From positions 7,178,520 through 7,242,519 of the forward strand of contig CM024176.1 in the NCBI GenBank assembly GCA_013433145.1: DNA of 64,000 nucleotides. Direction: 5' to 3'. Positions 23,931 through 37,100 of the stretch are shown one piece after another. The notes below the pieces were generated by a model, which worked only from the letters and a program-made list of their open reading frames with translations, made no database searches and had not been told where the DNA came from. A program made the translations under genes and the position numbers. Source of the stretch: Ascaris suum (Eukaryota > Nematoda > Chromadorea > Rhabditida > Ascarididae). How positions within the stretch are numbered: position 1 is the stretch's first letter; the number at the start of each line of letters is the position of its first letter.

Positions 23931-26900
23931 TTCTTATATTCTACAGGTAACCCTTTCTTGATCAGCAATTAATGTGACCTGCTCCAGTTTTGGTCGAGGA
24001 GGTTCTGCGCTCTATTGTCTACTTTCGAAGCAGACGAGCAACGGTGTGAAAAAGAGTGCTGCAGCAGAGAAGATAGAGACCCTCTAGGAAGCTGTCTGAA
24101 TGGCGGCCATGAGGCAGTGATGCATCAAGCATGCACATGGGTGGTTGTGTTGTTTGTGTGTCGTCATGTAGTGATCGGTTGGATGCGTGGCGGTGATAGT
24201 CGAGTGCAATTTATATTGCGAAGTTTTGTTTCGAGTAATTCCGCAAGTATGCCGCCAGGTACTTGTTAGTGAACATTTGAAGGCCTTTTCGCCGACATGC
24301 TCGGAAGGCTTCTTTAAATGTGCTGCTTGCTGCTCTTTTCCTGTAATTCTGTTTGCGTGAATGACATGCTCGTCTTTGTGAGGTGTTCTTTGAAAGCAGC
24401 ATGAGCAGTGAAATCTTTTTGGATAAGGCGGGATTTCTTAGCAGATTTCATAAAGATCCGAAGGTAAATATCCAGGTTTGATGTTTCCGTATTTAAAAGG
24501 TAGTATTATTTGCGAGGGGTTTTTCTAAGGGAAGAAGGTGTAGATTTTCGGGAACGACGGCACATTTTCGGGAAGCTTTGGTCGGCTCTCAACACCTTAT
24601 TCCTTTCGGACTTCCATATCGTTGAATGTCATAGGAAAACGACATCATAAGAATCTTGTTAGAAATTATTGCATGTGTACTGTTGCATTCATGCCTATTT
24701 GTTGTTGCATAGTTAAACTGCGCTGCGTCTTTTCCAGGCTGGCAGCGTAACGGAATATCAGTGATTTCATTTTCATTTGTTCCTTCTTATTTACAACATT
24801 TTGGTCATGTTTGATGAGCGATGCTTCGCAGCAAGCGAATTTCTTACTAAAGTTTTCATCGTGGTTTGAACTGTGGAAGTCCACTTTTCAGTCGTTCTCA
24901 GTTTTGCAGCCTTGCACCCATTTGGCCTATAATCATCATGCGTTGCAAAAGAGTTATTTGTACTTTTATAGTTACTTATAAGGCAATGTTCTTTTCAGCC
25001 TTGTCGTGGTTGGTCCTGTGCGCAGTCGGCCGCACAAAGTCATCAGGGCATTGAGACAACACGTAGGTAAGTTGCACAATGATATCAAATAAAAGAAAGC
25101 CTAACTAGTTATCAAAAAGTAATAGAGAGTTTTCAGCCGACGTTTGTGTAGTCTGAGACGCAGCAACTTGCCCACAAATATCATGGCGCAGACAAACATG
25201 TCTATGGCATAGCGTGGAAGGATAAAGAGAGATATCTGCTGTGCCCGCGAGTATTTCAGGGGAGGAAGCGAGATCTCCTGAAATGCTCGCTTTGTTCCCT
25301 CACGTTGAACAATTTTCAGCTGATTTCATTCAACGGATCTGAAAGTTCTTCAGTTGTTACGTTGGAATTAAGGTTTACCTTTTCCTTCAACATTTCGTAC
25401 TAATGAGGTTTTGCGCCATCTCACTCATTCATAGTATCGTATTGGTTGCTGTGCGGTCGGCTCCAAGTGAGCTTTGAGGGAACTCTTTGGCTTTGTCCTA
25501 CCGAGCCACCACTCAACGTATGCGTGAAGGAGGTCATGACCCCCCTCTTAAAAGGAACAACGGTGATCGATTCATGATCATTCGACGAGCTTAAGATGAG
25601 AATAAGAGCTAGCGTTCAAGTGACCTTGCAGGTTGTGAAGAGACATTTTTTACTGATGAGTGCTTTGTTGATTATATTGAAATCAACTTCGATCCGGTCA
25701 CTTAGTTTGACCTCAGTTCCAGCTCTTTTCACTCATTCTTCGTCAGGAATTTCTGCACACACTCACATAAATTAAAAAATGTTCACTTCACTTCCGTTTC
25801 CACGTCGTCGAAATCCCGCACCATTTTGTTTGGCATATTCGCTTCCCTCTGTCTGGCTGCGCCGTGTTCTGTCGCCTCAAAGAGGCCTTTGGATCGCTTC
25901 ATCTTACAAAGTTTTCTGTTCGGTTAATTCAAGAGATTTGCAGTCGATGTTTCGCGAGTCGTTTTCAATTCGCCTTACTTTGAAAGAAATTTTTCGCTCG
26001 CTTGATGCATCTCGTTTTCATTTACTTAGCTTGCTTAATGTTAGGTATTTCCGACTTTCTTTATCGCTGAAAAATTTGTTGGATTCGATTCGCATTTCTC
26101 AGCGTTAAATAACTTATCGTCTCAGTGCTTGTACGTGCAGAAGTCCCATTTCACTCTTGTGTGGAAGGAGCTTTCAGCTGGGATGTCGGCATATGTTTTT
26201 TGGGTAGCCCGTCCATGAACAAATTTATTTTAGTAGTTCAATACACCTCCGCCCTCCCCTTCCTCACCCCCGGAGGCATAGGCTGTCAAGACATTATTAT
26301 GAATGAGCTTGCCAGAAAAATGCAAAACATTTTTGGAAGAATCATGAAGAACGGGGATGTTTATTGAGTGATATTGCAGAAATGTCGACTTGGTGGAATT
26401 ATTCGAAGCGCAGGTCAGTACTTCTCTCGCAATCGTCTATGTGTTTGGTTTGATATTTACTCATCGTTTAGACTTGTTGTTGTGAGTACTGATGGAGTGG
26501 ATCAGACGAAAGATGATTCCCCGCATTACCTGTAACGAACCTGTCGTTCGTGGTCCTAACTTATCTGATGATCATTCCGTGCATTCTTCCCCTTCAATTC
26601 TTTCACTCACCTGCCTGCTTTTCTGTTTCTTTATTATGCATACCTATGAGTTTGCGCCCTTCGATGACAACTGACAGAAGATACTGGTGTTTCGTTATCG
26701 GCATCTGATGTGAAAGTCGGTGACTTGACTGTATAGCGGTAGAGGCATCCGCACGGTGATGTTATAGTACCAAAAAATGTGTTGACCGTACAGTAGTTGT
26801 GCTGCTGCCGAGCGTAGTGGATTATCATACCGAATCTGAGGCAGCAAGTAGAGCACAGCCTGATCTTTGAAGGATAAAGCAAGTACAGCATTGTGCAGTT

Positions 26901-28128
26901 TTTTTTTTTTGAAAGGCGAGAGCTGTCTAAAATGCCCATTGAGGCGGTGTGTCCTCTCAACGAGGCGTAAAGAATCGAGTGAGAAACGCCATGTATGAGC
27001 AGGAAAGAAACGTCGCATGGAAGCTGTTCAAAACTGCTGACGCTGCCAGATTTATCTCTGAGCTTCTTCCTCAACCACGAGTTCCATGAGCGTTATGCTT
27101 TGCCCAGTCCACGACTCACTATATTGAGTTCTAAGGGGGGTCTTTATTTTTTAGCAGAGCCACTGAAAGAAACCAATTAGAAGACCGCGTCAAACATGAA
27201 AGCATCCGTTGTGGCATCGGTCACTGTCTGTATTTGTAACCGAAGATGCACCCAAAAACATATTGCACCAAGATCCGTCATTCTGTTGTGGATCTTTTGA
27301 GATGCATCCCCGGGTTTAGAAAGTTTTCAAATGTTTCGAAAAATGTTGCCTTGCTTCTTGCTGGATCTAAACATATTTCAAAGTTGGCATAGGAAATCGC
27401 ACATTCCTGGGCGTTTTGAGAAACTTTCGGGTTTCATGCTAAGTGATGCGAGTTGATGAATCCTGCCGCTTGCGCTGAGAGATATTTGGCATTAGTGTTC
27501 AATTTCACCCGGAAATCCCGCCGGTGAATTTGATTCTTGGCGAATGACAAGAGATTGTGAATCATCTGCAGTGTGCTTCCGCAGTTGTTATCAGTGCTTG
27601 CTTTTATTGAAGAAAGATTTGATGGGAAGGTGGGAAAACAGATTCGCAAAAAAAATTGTGCTGTTAAGTTCACCCAAATGTATTGTTAGGATGTTTTTCT
27701 ATAGGGGGTTTTCGAGGAAGTTCGCTTCTTGAAGGTGGCGACGGCTAGCACTAATCTTCCGTCATCTAAGCACTTTCATGTTTTATTTGGCAAGTGGTAC
27801 CGTTCTGTACGTTGTGGCCACTACAACTGATAGGCGAGATAATGACGTCAGAAACAAGGAGAAGGAGAGGAGGATGTTAGATGATCCATGAAGCGCATTG
27901 TGCACTCTGCTATCACTTTGGCAGTCGCAGACTTTATTGTCCTTTTTAGTGTCTAACTTTGTCGCATTAATTGGTGGCCACACGTTGCCGCGTGAAGTGT
28001 GGAAGTTGGCGAATGTTCTCATCCTTTGTTAAGAAGCTTTATCGAAGGCGACTGACGTGAGATATGGAATTCTCTTGGTGACTCTCAAATTCCGCATAGT
28101 TTGTTGCAGCTTTTCCGCCATAATATCT
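23931..28128. other. Region without a supportable gene
   Basis: ORFs at 24015-24269, 25779-26108 and 26125-26367 (plus) and 26634-27074 (minus, two overlapping frames) were read. None has a recognisable domain or a convincing start, although 26141 follows an acceptor-like GTACGTGCAG. The last part before 28128 is the likely promoter region of the next gene. Confidence 0.5.
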
Positions 28129-28135
28129 TTTCCAG
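28129..28135 (+). promoter_or_regulatory. Likely spliced-leader trans-splice acceptor
   Basis: ATCTTTTCCAG ends 10 bases before the ATG at 28146. The short leader between an acceptor and the start codon, with no upstream coding exon, is the pattern of SL1 addition in nematodes. A cis 5'UTR intron is the alternative. Confidence 0.5.
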
Positions 28136-28145
28136 CCATTCTGCA

Positions 28146-31100
28146 ATGACGTGGTGTTGTTGTAGAAGAGGTCAAGATTCTGAAAGGCGGCACGAACCAC
28201 CCAATGACTTGGTTCGATTGGGACGCGAAGGAAATGTGAATATTGATCGCTATAATCTCCTTCGCCCACCCACACCTTCAGTAAGACGGTCCAGTACATC
28301 AGCGACGCCTCGCCCGACAACCCCGAGTTTTTCCAGTAAGCTAGATCTTCCTTGTTCCTCTCCACTTAAGGGTGGAGACCGGTAAATGCACGAAGGCGGA
28401 GGAATTGTTCGCAGTTGCGTTACATTCGGTCCTGGAATTTGGACCGTTCGGTTGATCTGCGGAAGGCGTTAGTTTTGTGGGGTTAATTGTCAACATGACA
28501 GTGCTAAGTTCGCGACTGACGGACAAAATTAAGTTGGAGATGAGTGTATGGATGGTGGTGGGGGAGGCGCGGAAGAGTGAAGCTGTTTTACTGGCTTCCA
28601 TTTCAGCTTAATTCAGGCAACATCGGCATGTGCCAGTACAAAAAGGAGGAATATTTTCAACTCTAAAGTCGCATAAAGTTTGCAGCTAAAAGTTCGCTCG
28701 TTCTCGTTGTTCATGCGTATACATTTTGTCTTCCAGCTTGGGGCATCCAAAGAAATGAATGAATTCACAGAACAAAAAGACAGTTTATCGTGATAAGAAG
28801 TGTAGATCGCTAAACACGTCTCCTGCTGAGTTTATATCGCAGCCGATGTTTTCTCACCCTCCCAATGTCTCCGGGACATTTAGGACATAATTTCATATAC
28901 CGTCACCTTTCATTCTTGCAGGTTTCGCTGGCCGCACACCGAAGAGACGCTTGTAAGTTTATGGCGGTTTCGCAACTCTGTATCTACTCACAGACTTTTT
29001 ACTGCGTAGTCCTTTCTGTAGCGAAGTTAAGGCGATGTTTTTAATGCAGCCAGTAGTATGTGATATCAACACTATGAGTAATTGCAGTTGTGATGTTTAG
29101 AAGGAGGACGCTGCTATGGGATAATTTTTTCTTTTTTATCGAAGTAGAATGGTACTCGGAACAAGCAGCATGGGGAGGTGAGGAAATGATTAAGGTGCGT
29201 TTAAATTATTCTTTGAGTTGTAATGCGTGTAATTTGAATTGGAGTTGAAGTGTGGATTGGGATGTGCTTCCAGCAAATTTGTTCAACGGATGGCGTGATG
29301 CGCACAACGGTTGTTTCTTTGTGAATGCACAAGGTCTCTATGATAGCACTCAACTGTTGCACCGCTGGAACCGAACGGATTAGTGACATAGGAGCCTAGG
29401 GTTCGCCCGCGCGAGAGATACGTTTTTGGCTAGAAGGAAGTAATCTTTCGCTTGGTAGGATTGCCTCTATCGTGCGAGATGCATCTCATTCGTCCTGGGG
29501 AGGACTCTCAGTGGTCGGACTATTTAGTGGACGTCACAAAAGAAGCTTTAAAGAAAATTGTTGTCTCCTGCAGCAGCAGCGTCGAGTTTTTGCGTTGTAG
29601 TGAACCAGCCCCCCAACTTCCAAATGTCAGTGAAGCGTAGCTGCAGCTATGCATTGAATTGCTCGGTACCGCTTACATTCTTAGGCGCCTTCCGCTTGCA
29701 CGCGATCTAATTAGGTACTTCTGTTGATACATCCTGGTTCTCTGTGATCCCAGTTTTTGATTTAATCTTGAGGGCATATTTTCTTGTGGTTTTAGTGAAA
29801 GAATAAGTTGCCTCGAGTGCGTACGTCCCTAGTTTATCGTCCATCGTTCTGTTGTGTCAAAATCGGGGAGCCTGTAATATTGGGATCATTCTTAAGCGCC
29901 GTTCTTAACCATTTCCCGACTCTGGCTGAGCTCGCAACATGATTCAGATTTGCCTGAGGAGATATTTGTCGGTACGTTGCATATCGAGAGATGGCGAAAG
30001 TCTATTTTCAGCAGAAGCCGATAATCAGGTCCCGATGACCGCAAAAGTCGAGATTTCGGGAATTCGGAGTACTGAAATTGGTTGTTAAGTGGCTGTGGGA
30101 GCCAGCGAATCGAATGGTGGAGGCTGCAGAATTTTTTAGTTTTTCTTGATAAAATGAAAGTAAGTTTTGCAGCGAGTCGAGGAATGCTACGCCTGTTGGA
30201 TCACGGACTCCAGACTCCATCATTCCAGGACATCAGCAGGGGACGGTGAACAGTCTTCACAATTTATTTGCTTATTTTTCTCCTAGCATGATTGAATTAT
30301 CATTGATTTTCCATGTATTAATCGTGATAATGCCATTGATCTGCAAGTTCCACCATCCCACTCTCTTCAGTTCGCGTTGCCCTTCTCCTAGATCTCAATT
30401 ATCCTTTTTTGAAAACACTCCCTTCTTAGATTCAAGGCTCATGCTCTAGCGCCCTTTCACTTTTAAGTGCAATCTTCCTCATTTGGCGTCGCGAAATATG
30501 GGGCATCGAAAAATTTGTTAAAAACGGAAGGCGATTGCTTAATTGGATTTGATTTATTGAAGGGTGACTATGTGAGATATCGCGACAGTGTTGACTGGAG
30601 CGGATCTCGTCGGTCAAAGTTTTGATTTTTCCTCTTCCGGGATGATGCCCGTAATGAGCTATGCATCGCTTCATGGTATTCAGGAATATACATTGTGCGA
30701 ATGGTACATGTGGGAGCTCTGAGGCGACTCAGCTGGGCTGGATCCTCGCGTGTTGCGTTCACCACTGCATATGAAGGGCATACAAAGAGTGCTGCGCGAA
30801 GTTTTTCTTGATCACCGTGAAGATTTAAACATTAGGGCCATCGCTGCGCGTCATGGCAGGAGGTGACTGAGCGTGAGAGTGGGATTACTTTGTCAGAAGT
30901 CTTTGAGCTTCATTTAAAGAGCTTCATTTCAAATCATTCTGCATTGTTTTGGAAGAAGATCCAGTGTTCATATTTTTGCTAAATGGCTGGGGTGGCTTGC
31001 TCGAGAGGCAAAGGCTTTTTTCGCGCAGCGCTCGAATGCTGAAGGTTTGTGTGCGGTTCGGCAGTAGCTCCGCTCCAGTAATAGAAGTTCTGCGGGAAGA

Positions 31101-34100
31101 GGGCGAATAATTTAAACGGTGATCAGTTTCGAAGTTCTGGTAACATCGGCAAAATAGGATATTTCTAAGCATTTTATTGACTCAGGGCGAGAATTGTGGG
31201 GATTGACGGCACTAAGAGGGTGGAATTCGATTTTCAACGTGGCTTTTGAAAAAGAGCATTTTCGAAGTTACAGATTGCATACTCACCTTTGAATAAAGAT
31301 TTTCCTAACAACTTCATCAAAATTCATTCTCAGTTACATCATATATAAGGCAGATATGCATGGCAGTACAGAGTAGCAGCTAACTTCAAGCGTGAAGTCC
31401 AGTTGTTTTAATTCAGGCGTCGAAATCAATTCTGCGGAATGCGGGCGAGCCAGTATATCTGTGGAGCTATGCGAAAAGGCGGCACCAGGTGTGTGCAGAT
31501 GTCGTTGTCTGTTTGGATTTGAGTTGATATTTCTTTGGCTGAAAAAAAGGAACAACAGACATTCCTATCTTCTTGGATTGGTCTTGTTGGGAAGTTTGAT
31601 TTGTGCCGATTCGTGCCATACGAAGGTGTATCGCTACTTTTGCGCTCATGCGTTGGTCTCGTGTATATAGGCGAAAAGGTGGTTGAAACCTAAAGAACTA
31701 ATCAGAAGCGATAAATCTTCGCTAAACTTGCATGTAGTTGAGGAATTGGAACAAAGGCCTCCATATATGAGCAAAATTATCATGTTGTTTCGGGTATACC
31801 GCGAAGATAACGATCGGTGACAAATAGCGTTCCTTAAAAAGTAATGTAGTTTTGTGTTCTGAGTATGCGCTGAGTGAAATAATTTGTTTTGCTTGATATT
31901 GGGAGCATCATGATATTGGGAGTTTTTTTAGTTTCGGTTAGTAATCGGTTATTCGCGTCGGGGAAATCGGCCACTATTATTCTTTTCCAAATTTCTCGTG
32001 AATTCCCTATGTAGTGCAGCCGTCTTGCCAAACTGCTTGGAGACTTTGAGTGAGATTTCCCGAATTTTATAAAGCAAGTTGGCGTGATTGGCGTGAGAAG
32101 CTGCCGAGGTTGTGTATACATCACCTTTAGAAGCCAAGAGAAATGTACTTTCAGAGTGATACGTCGTCATTTGCTTGCTCTTTCGTGGTAGGTACGAAAG
32201 TGCTTACCAGGTGTTGCTGTTGTTGTTTAATGAGTTATTATATTTAGAGTTCCAACGATCGCTCCGAGTCCGAGAGCGACAGCTCCGGTAATTAACTCTT
32301 TCGTTGTTTTACTATCTTCATTAGAAATGACAAAGTTGAAAAAACCAGGTTGGACTGAAAATTAATTTTTTTTTTGCTCAGTAATGGAAAGTGTTACTTT
32401 GATAGAGCGCTGATACTTACATGAGAAGAAAAGTTTCTCAATGTCGTTGAATAAGGAGTAGATAATGATCAGCATCCCAGGTTCGCTCTATTTTTACGGA
32501 GAGTATTTCAGGGAGAGCGAGTGAGAGAAGCAACGGTTAAGTGGTGAAGAGTTTTCCAGTGTCAGAGATAAAAGTTTTTTCACTTCAGCGGCTTTAAAAT
32601 AGATCAAATCATTGCAGCCTGTTTCAGTCTGTTTGAATAGTATGTTCCAGTGCGCTTTTTGCAGGATTCGACATCAACACAAGCCTGTGTAGGAACTCGT
32701 GGATGGAGGACGATTATCCAGGCTTGCAGGGTGCTACCGGGAGGTCTCTTTCGTGCATATTGCTTATCTTTTTTCCTTGCTTTCTTTTCTGTATGCTTTT
32801 GGTCCTTTTTACGAAGGCTGTCTTTGGTGCTACCACGATCATGCAGTTATGTGTGTATCTGAAGCCAGGCTTTACACCTGGCCTTCAGATGCCGGAAGCA
32901 GTGAGAGAATGAGAATTGACTGAGACGTGTCTGTCATTTCAGTTGATTTGCTGTTATCATTCGCTAATCTCATCGGTTGGCCATTTGGATCATGCATCTT
33001 CTCCAGTTCATCTCATTAGTGAATAACAGTATCAGAAACTATGAAATGACTAAGGCTTTTTAGTTTGGACGGTCCACGTTGTGCACACAAGTTTTTTTGA
33101 GGTGCTCATTTATTTCAGAGATCCCGTTGTTGTTGCGTCGTCGAATAGTTTCAGTACATCTGCAGGTCGCTGCGATGTGAAGGTAATTCGATCATTGGTC
33201 ATTATTGCTGCAGGTAGTCCCATAGCATGGGCTCTTTTGACTACATTTCGGTGATGAGATCTCGGGTGGATTTGCAGTGAAAATTTTGCATTAGGTGAGC
33301 AAATAAACGGAGAAGATGAAGCTTTTCAAATCGTTAATATTATAAGAGATGGCTTTTTCGAAGGTAGAGATCGCAAAGAAGGAAGTTCGACTATTTTTGT
33401 TGGTACTATTGATGAGAACCGGTTAGAGGCGAACTGTGAAAGGACTTATTCATTGATACCATTTATCATAAGTTGGGGGAATTGAATAATGCAAAGGTGA
33501 AATGACGGAAGATTTTTCCTTGGTGTCGTTTTGGAGGGATAGTGACTGAAAAGTCTGTTCTTTGCTAAGGGGCACTAGTTATGCATCTAGGGACTTGGCT
33601 ATGGATGTCGTTCTAGGACAGCGTTGGTGTACGTATTACGCGTGCGAAAGGAACGAACATATTTTATGTATTATCCACCATTAACGCTGCCGCACTGATT
33701 TTGTTGATCTTGAATTTGGAGAACAAATTGATACTTATTTCAGCTGTACCCAGTAGCTCTTTCTCCATCCTTTTTGCTTTTAACAACCAGGAAATTAGGT
33801 CCGTTGTATTCAAACTTTGTTCCTTGCTAGAGACACACTGGAGTATTGTATGTAGTGGGAAGGAATGGGGTCATTTTCGGCTAATTTACAGGGATAAGGG
33901 AAACAGCTGCGTCGATTGGTGATCGCATAAGCAATAGCTAACGTATGTCCGAGAGTTTCTGCTTAGAATAAACCGTTTGACCAACTATTACATACCGCAA
34001 CTCTTTCCTCTGTAATTAGATCAAACTGAACATGTTATGGGGTCAGACTGTTATCGAGTTTGTTATATATGTTCCGCAAGGGAATTCTATTATGAAACGT

Positions 34101-37100
34101 TTAACTTTGTAGAGAATGCTCATTTCTAGGGCGTTTCCATAAAACGGGTAGTTTTATTAGCTCATCGTCATCGGAGAAAAGATAATGTTCACTGGGACGC
34201 TGAATACCAATCACACTTTCGACAGTATTTCCGAACGAAGGCAAAAACCTCTTCGCAATGGATCCCTGGGCAGATGGCATGTGGGGAGGATTTAGGTCGT
34301 ACTTTTGCTGTTGTGAGAGTAACAGACGTGGCTCATCTCTTGTAATTTATAGTAGTCATTGTGAGCAACATCCGTTATGTTAGCTGCATCGTTTTTGACG
34401 GCAGCTTTCAGGTGATGTAAGAAATCTGGGATGTTCGTGAAATGCGGGTCACGTAATTCCAAAATATGTTTGTTTATTGGATTGATATGTTCGAAGATAC
34501 TCGAGGTTAATGTGTGACTGGTAACAATTGTGCTGATTAAGGGACGGGTTTCTTGGCGTCCTAGCGTTTTCTGGTGTCGGATTTTGAGCTGTTTCTGGAG
34601 ATGCGTTTCTTTTCTTATCAGGTCCCACTCTCTCGGCATCCGTCGAGTGCTCGATCTGAATCAGTGCAAGTGAGAAGCGGTAAGAATCGGGGTCACGTGA
34701 TTCGATCGCAAAGAGATGCTCATGAAAAGAACAAGGAGAAGTCGCGGGTGGAAAACTTGGGGCCATCCAAACTGGCGGCATTCAGAGGTCACACCAGATT
34801 GTCAGATGAGCTAGCCGTGGAAAATACGAGGCGAGAAAGCTTCCAGTGGAATTGCCTGAGAGTTGAAACCAGCCACGAACGTGAAAAGAGCAGAACGCCG
34901 ACTCGTGCAGTGAGCAAGTCTCATGTAAAACGTGGGAGAAGGAAAAGTCCCAGAAGTCGCGCAGCATCTGGAGCACACGAAGAGCACAATAACAACACAG
35001 CCCGGAGTCCTGCGCGGAGAAAGTCTGCTACGAGAGATGGAATGAACAAATCTCCCAAGAATCGCAGCAGAGCTCGGAATGATGCACAGAGTAAATCTAC
35101 TGCAAGACGCGGAAGGAGCGAAACTGTTTTAAATCATGCAACATCTAAAACACGTAGGAGAAGCAGAACCCGTTCAGTTCAGAGATGTACAACTCGTTTG
35201 GGCGACGAGAGTCCACTAGGACGCAAGAGAGAGGCCAGCGCGAACTCAGGTAATAGTAGGCTTCGAGCAATAGACGACAGTCAAACCTGCACAAATGACA
35301 GAGTCGTAGTGAATCGTTCTAGAAACAGAACTTCCAGAAGTGTTGGCAGAGGTAAGACCGCTGGGACTGCTGCAGGTCGCACAAGAGGCAGGTCTTCCGG
35401 AAATCCTGTGCAGGGAAGAGCTGCTGTACGCCATCAAAGTGGCGAAACTTTCTATCGCGATGCAAGCAACCTGGTTACGCATCATTCAAAAGGTCAACAC
35501 ACTCATGGCAGCATATCGGTAGCTGCGTCGAGATCGTTCAGGGAACGCAGTGCTCCTGGCGGCTCATCGCGTCCTTCCGAGTTTCGAGAAACGATTGCTG
35601 AAAGGACAATGTTAAACGATAGAACACCGAGGAGGCGACAGCGTCACGAATATGATGAACAGTTAGATGAACAATCAGGTGGCAGGGAGAAAATTGGAGG
35701 TAAACGATGTTACGTAAAAAGCGGAAGTGAGTTAGAAAGTGGTGAAGGTAGTGAAAAGAGTAGCACAGCTGAGAAAACTGATGGGAGTCTGCGAGTTAAG
35801 GGTGTCGAAATCGAGATTGTAAACGAATTCGTGGTGTTCGATCGTGAACTAGCGCAAGACAAATATTTCTTCCGGAAAGTCTTCGAAAGAGGTGAGCCTT
35901 TTAACGGTGATGTATTTTCCAAACCAGAGCCTACATCACAGGCATAATTTTTTTTAAGTAGGGTTTTCCCGAAAAAACGTCATAGCTTTTCAAAATTAAA
36001 TCGGAGAGCGGAAGGGAGGAAGAATAGTGAATATATGGTAATATCTAACTTCATACTCACTCACTCCTTGCTATGCTTTGTTCTCCTTTGCAAAACGATA
36101 TGGTATTACAAAGAAGCGAAATTTATAGAATCACCTCCACAAGCATAATGGGTGTATCTAATTCATGTTTTCCAACTGTTTCAATTCCCCTCCTTGTGAT
36201 GGTTCATACCTCGGAACAGTTAAAATATATGCAGCGGAGCCGGCAGTGCATGCATTCTCTGCATTTCTTTCTAGAAATCAGTCTGTTGCATTCCGAATTC
36301 GAAAAATGCCCACTTGGATAGAATTCTTCTGAAACCTCCAGTGTGGCTGTTCCCTACATAGCTCCTCAAGCAAACATCTGATTTCTGGCGCATCTAACTC
36401 AGAACAAACCTTGGCTGTAGAATTTGACATTTTTAATGTTGAATTTCGTGCAGAAACGAAACTGAAGGTAGTATGCAATGCTGTTATAAAAGCTCACATA
36501 TATATTAGATTAGAACGGCAAAGTTTCAACAACGCACATCCAGAGCGTCGTGAATTGGCAATATTCGAGAGATTGGCCTCGGAATCAAATGCTCCTCCCG
36601 GTGTACCGCGGTTGGAAGAAAGATTCTCACACATTAGTTGCCAAAAAAGTTGTATGAAGAAGGTGCTCGGAAAGTGGTCGGAACATAGAAAAGGAAATCC
36701 GCAATATCAAATCACACCGATGTACAGAAAGTCAGTTGCTCCCAAAGGAGAAAATCGAGCAGAACTTTCTGGCTAACGCTTTTTTGAAAAGAAACAGTGC
36801 ATATGCAAACACGCGGGTGTGAAATGGTCACGAGGCTTCAGTTTGTAAGTGGCGAGTGAGTGCGGCCTGAGGATCGCTCAGGTTATTTTTCGTCGCTATT
36901 AAAAACTATTATTTCTAATTTATGGAGGATTTCAATTCCCTTTACTTAGCCTAAAATGCGTTTAGGTTTCATTAAAAACATTGTTGAAATAATTGTGAAG
37001 TTCCTTTCAGTTTGGCAGAGTTGCGAAGTCGTTTGGAGGGAAAGAAAGATGGCGCTTCTCAAGGGGGACATTGAATTGGGTTTGCGGCATTGCACTTCGC

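Noticed and set aside
26634..27074. 146-codon minus-strand ORF and an overlapping 107-codon one
   Set aside because: The two frames compete, neither has acceptor or donor support, and a T10 run interrupts the region.
34292..34781. Two long minus-strand ORFs (115 and 110 codons) opposite the RS-rich gene
   Set aside because: The plus strand has a 457-codon ORF with clear splice sites; the minus ORFs are shadows or intronic.
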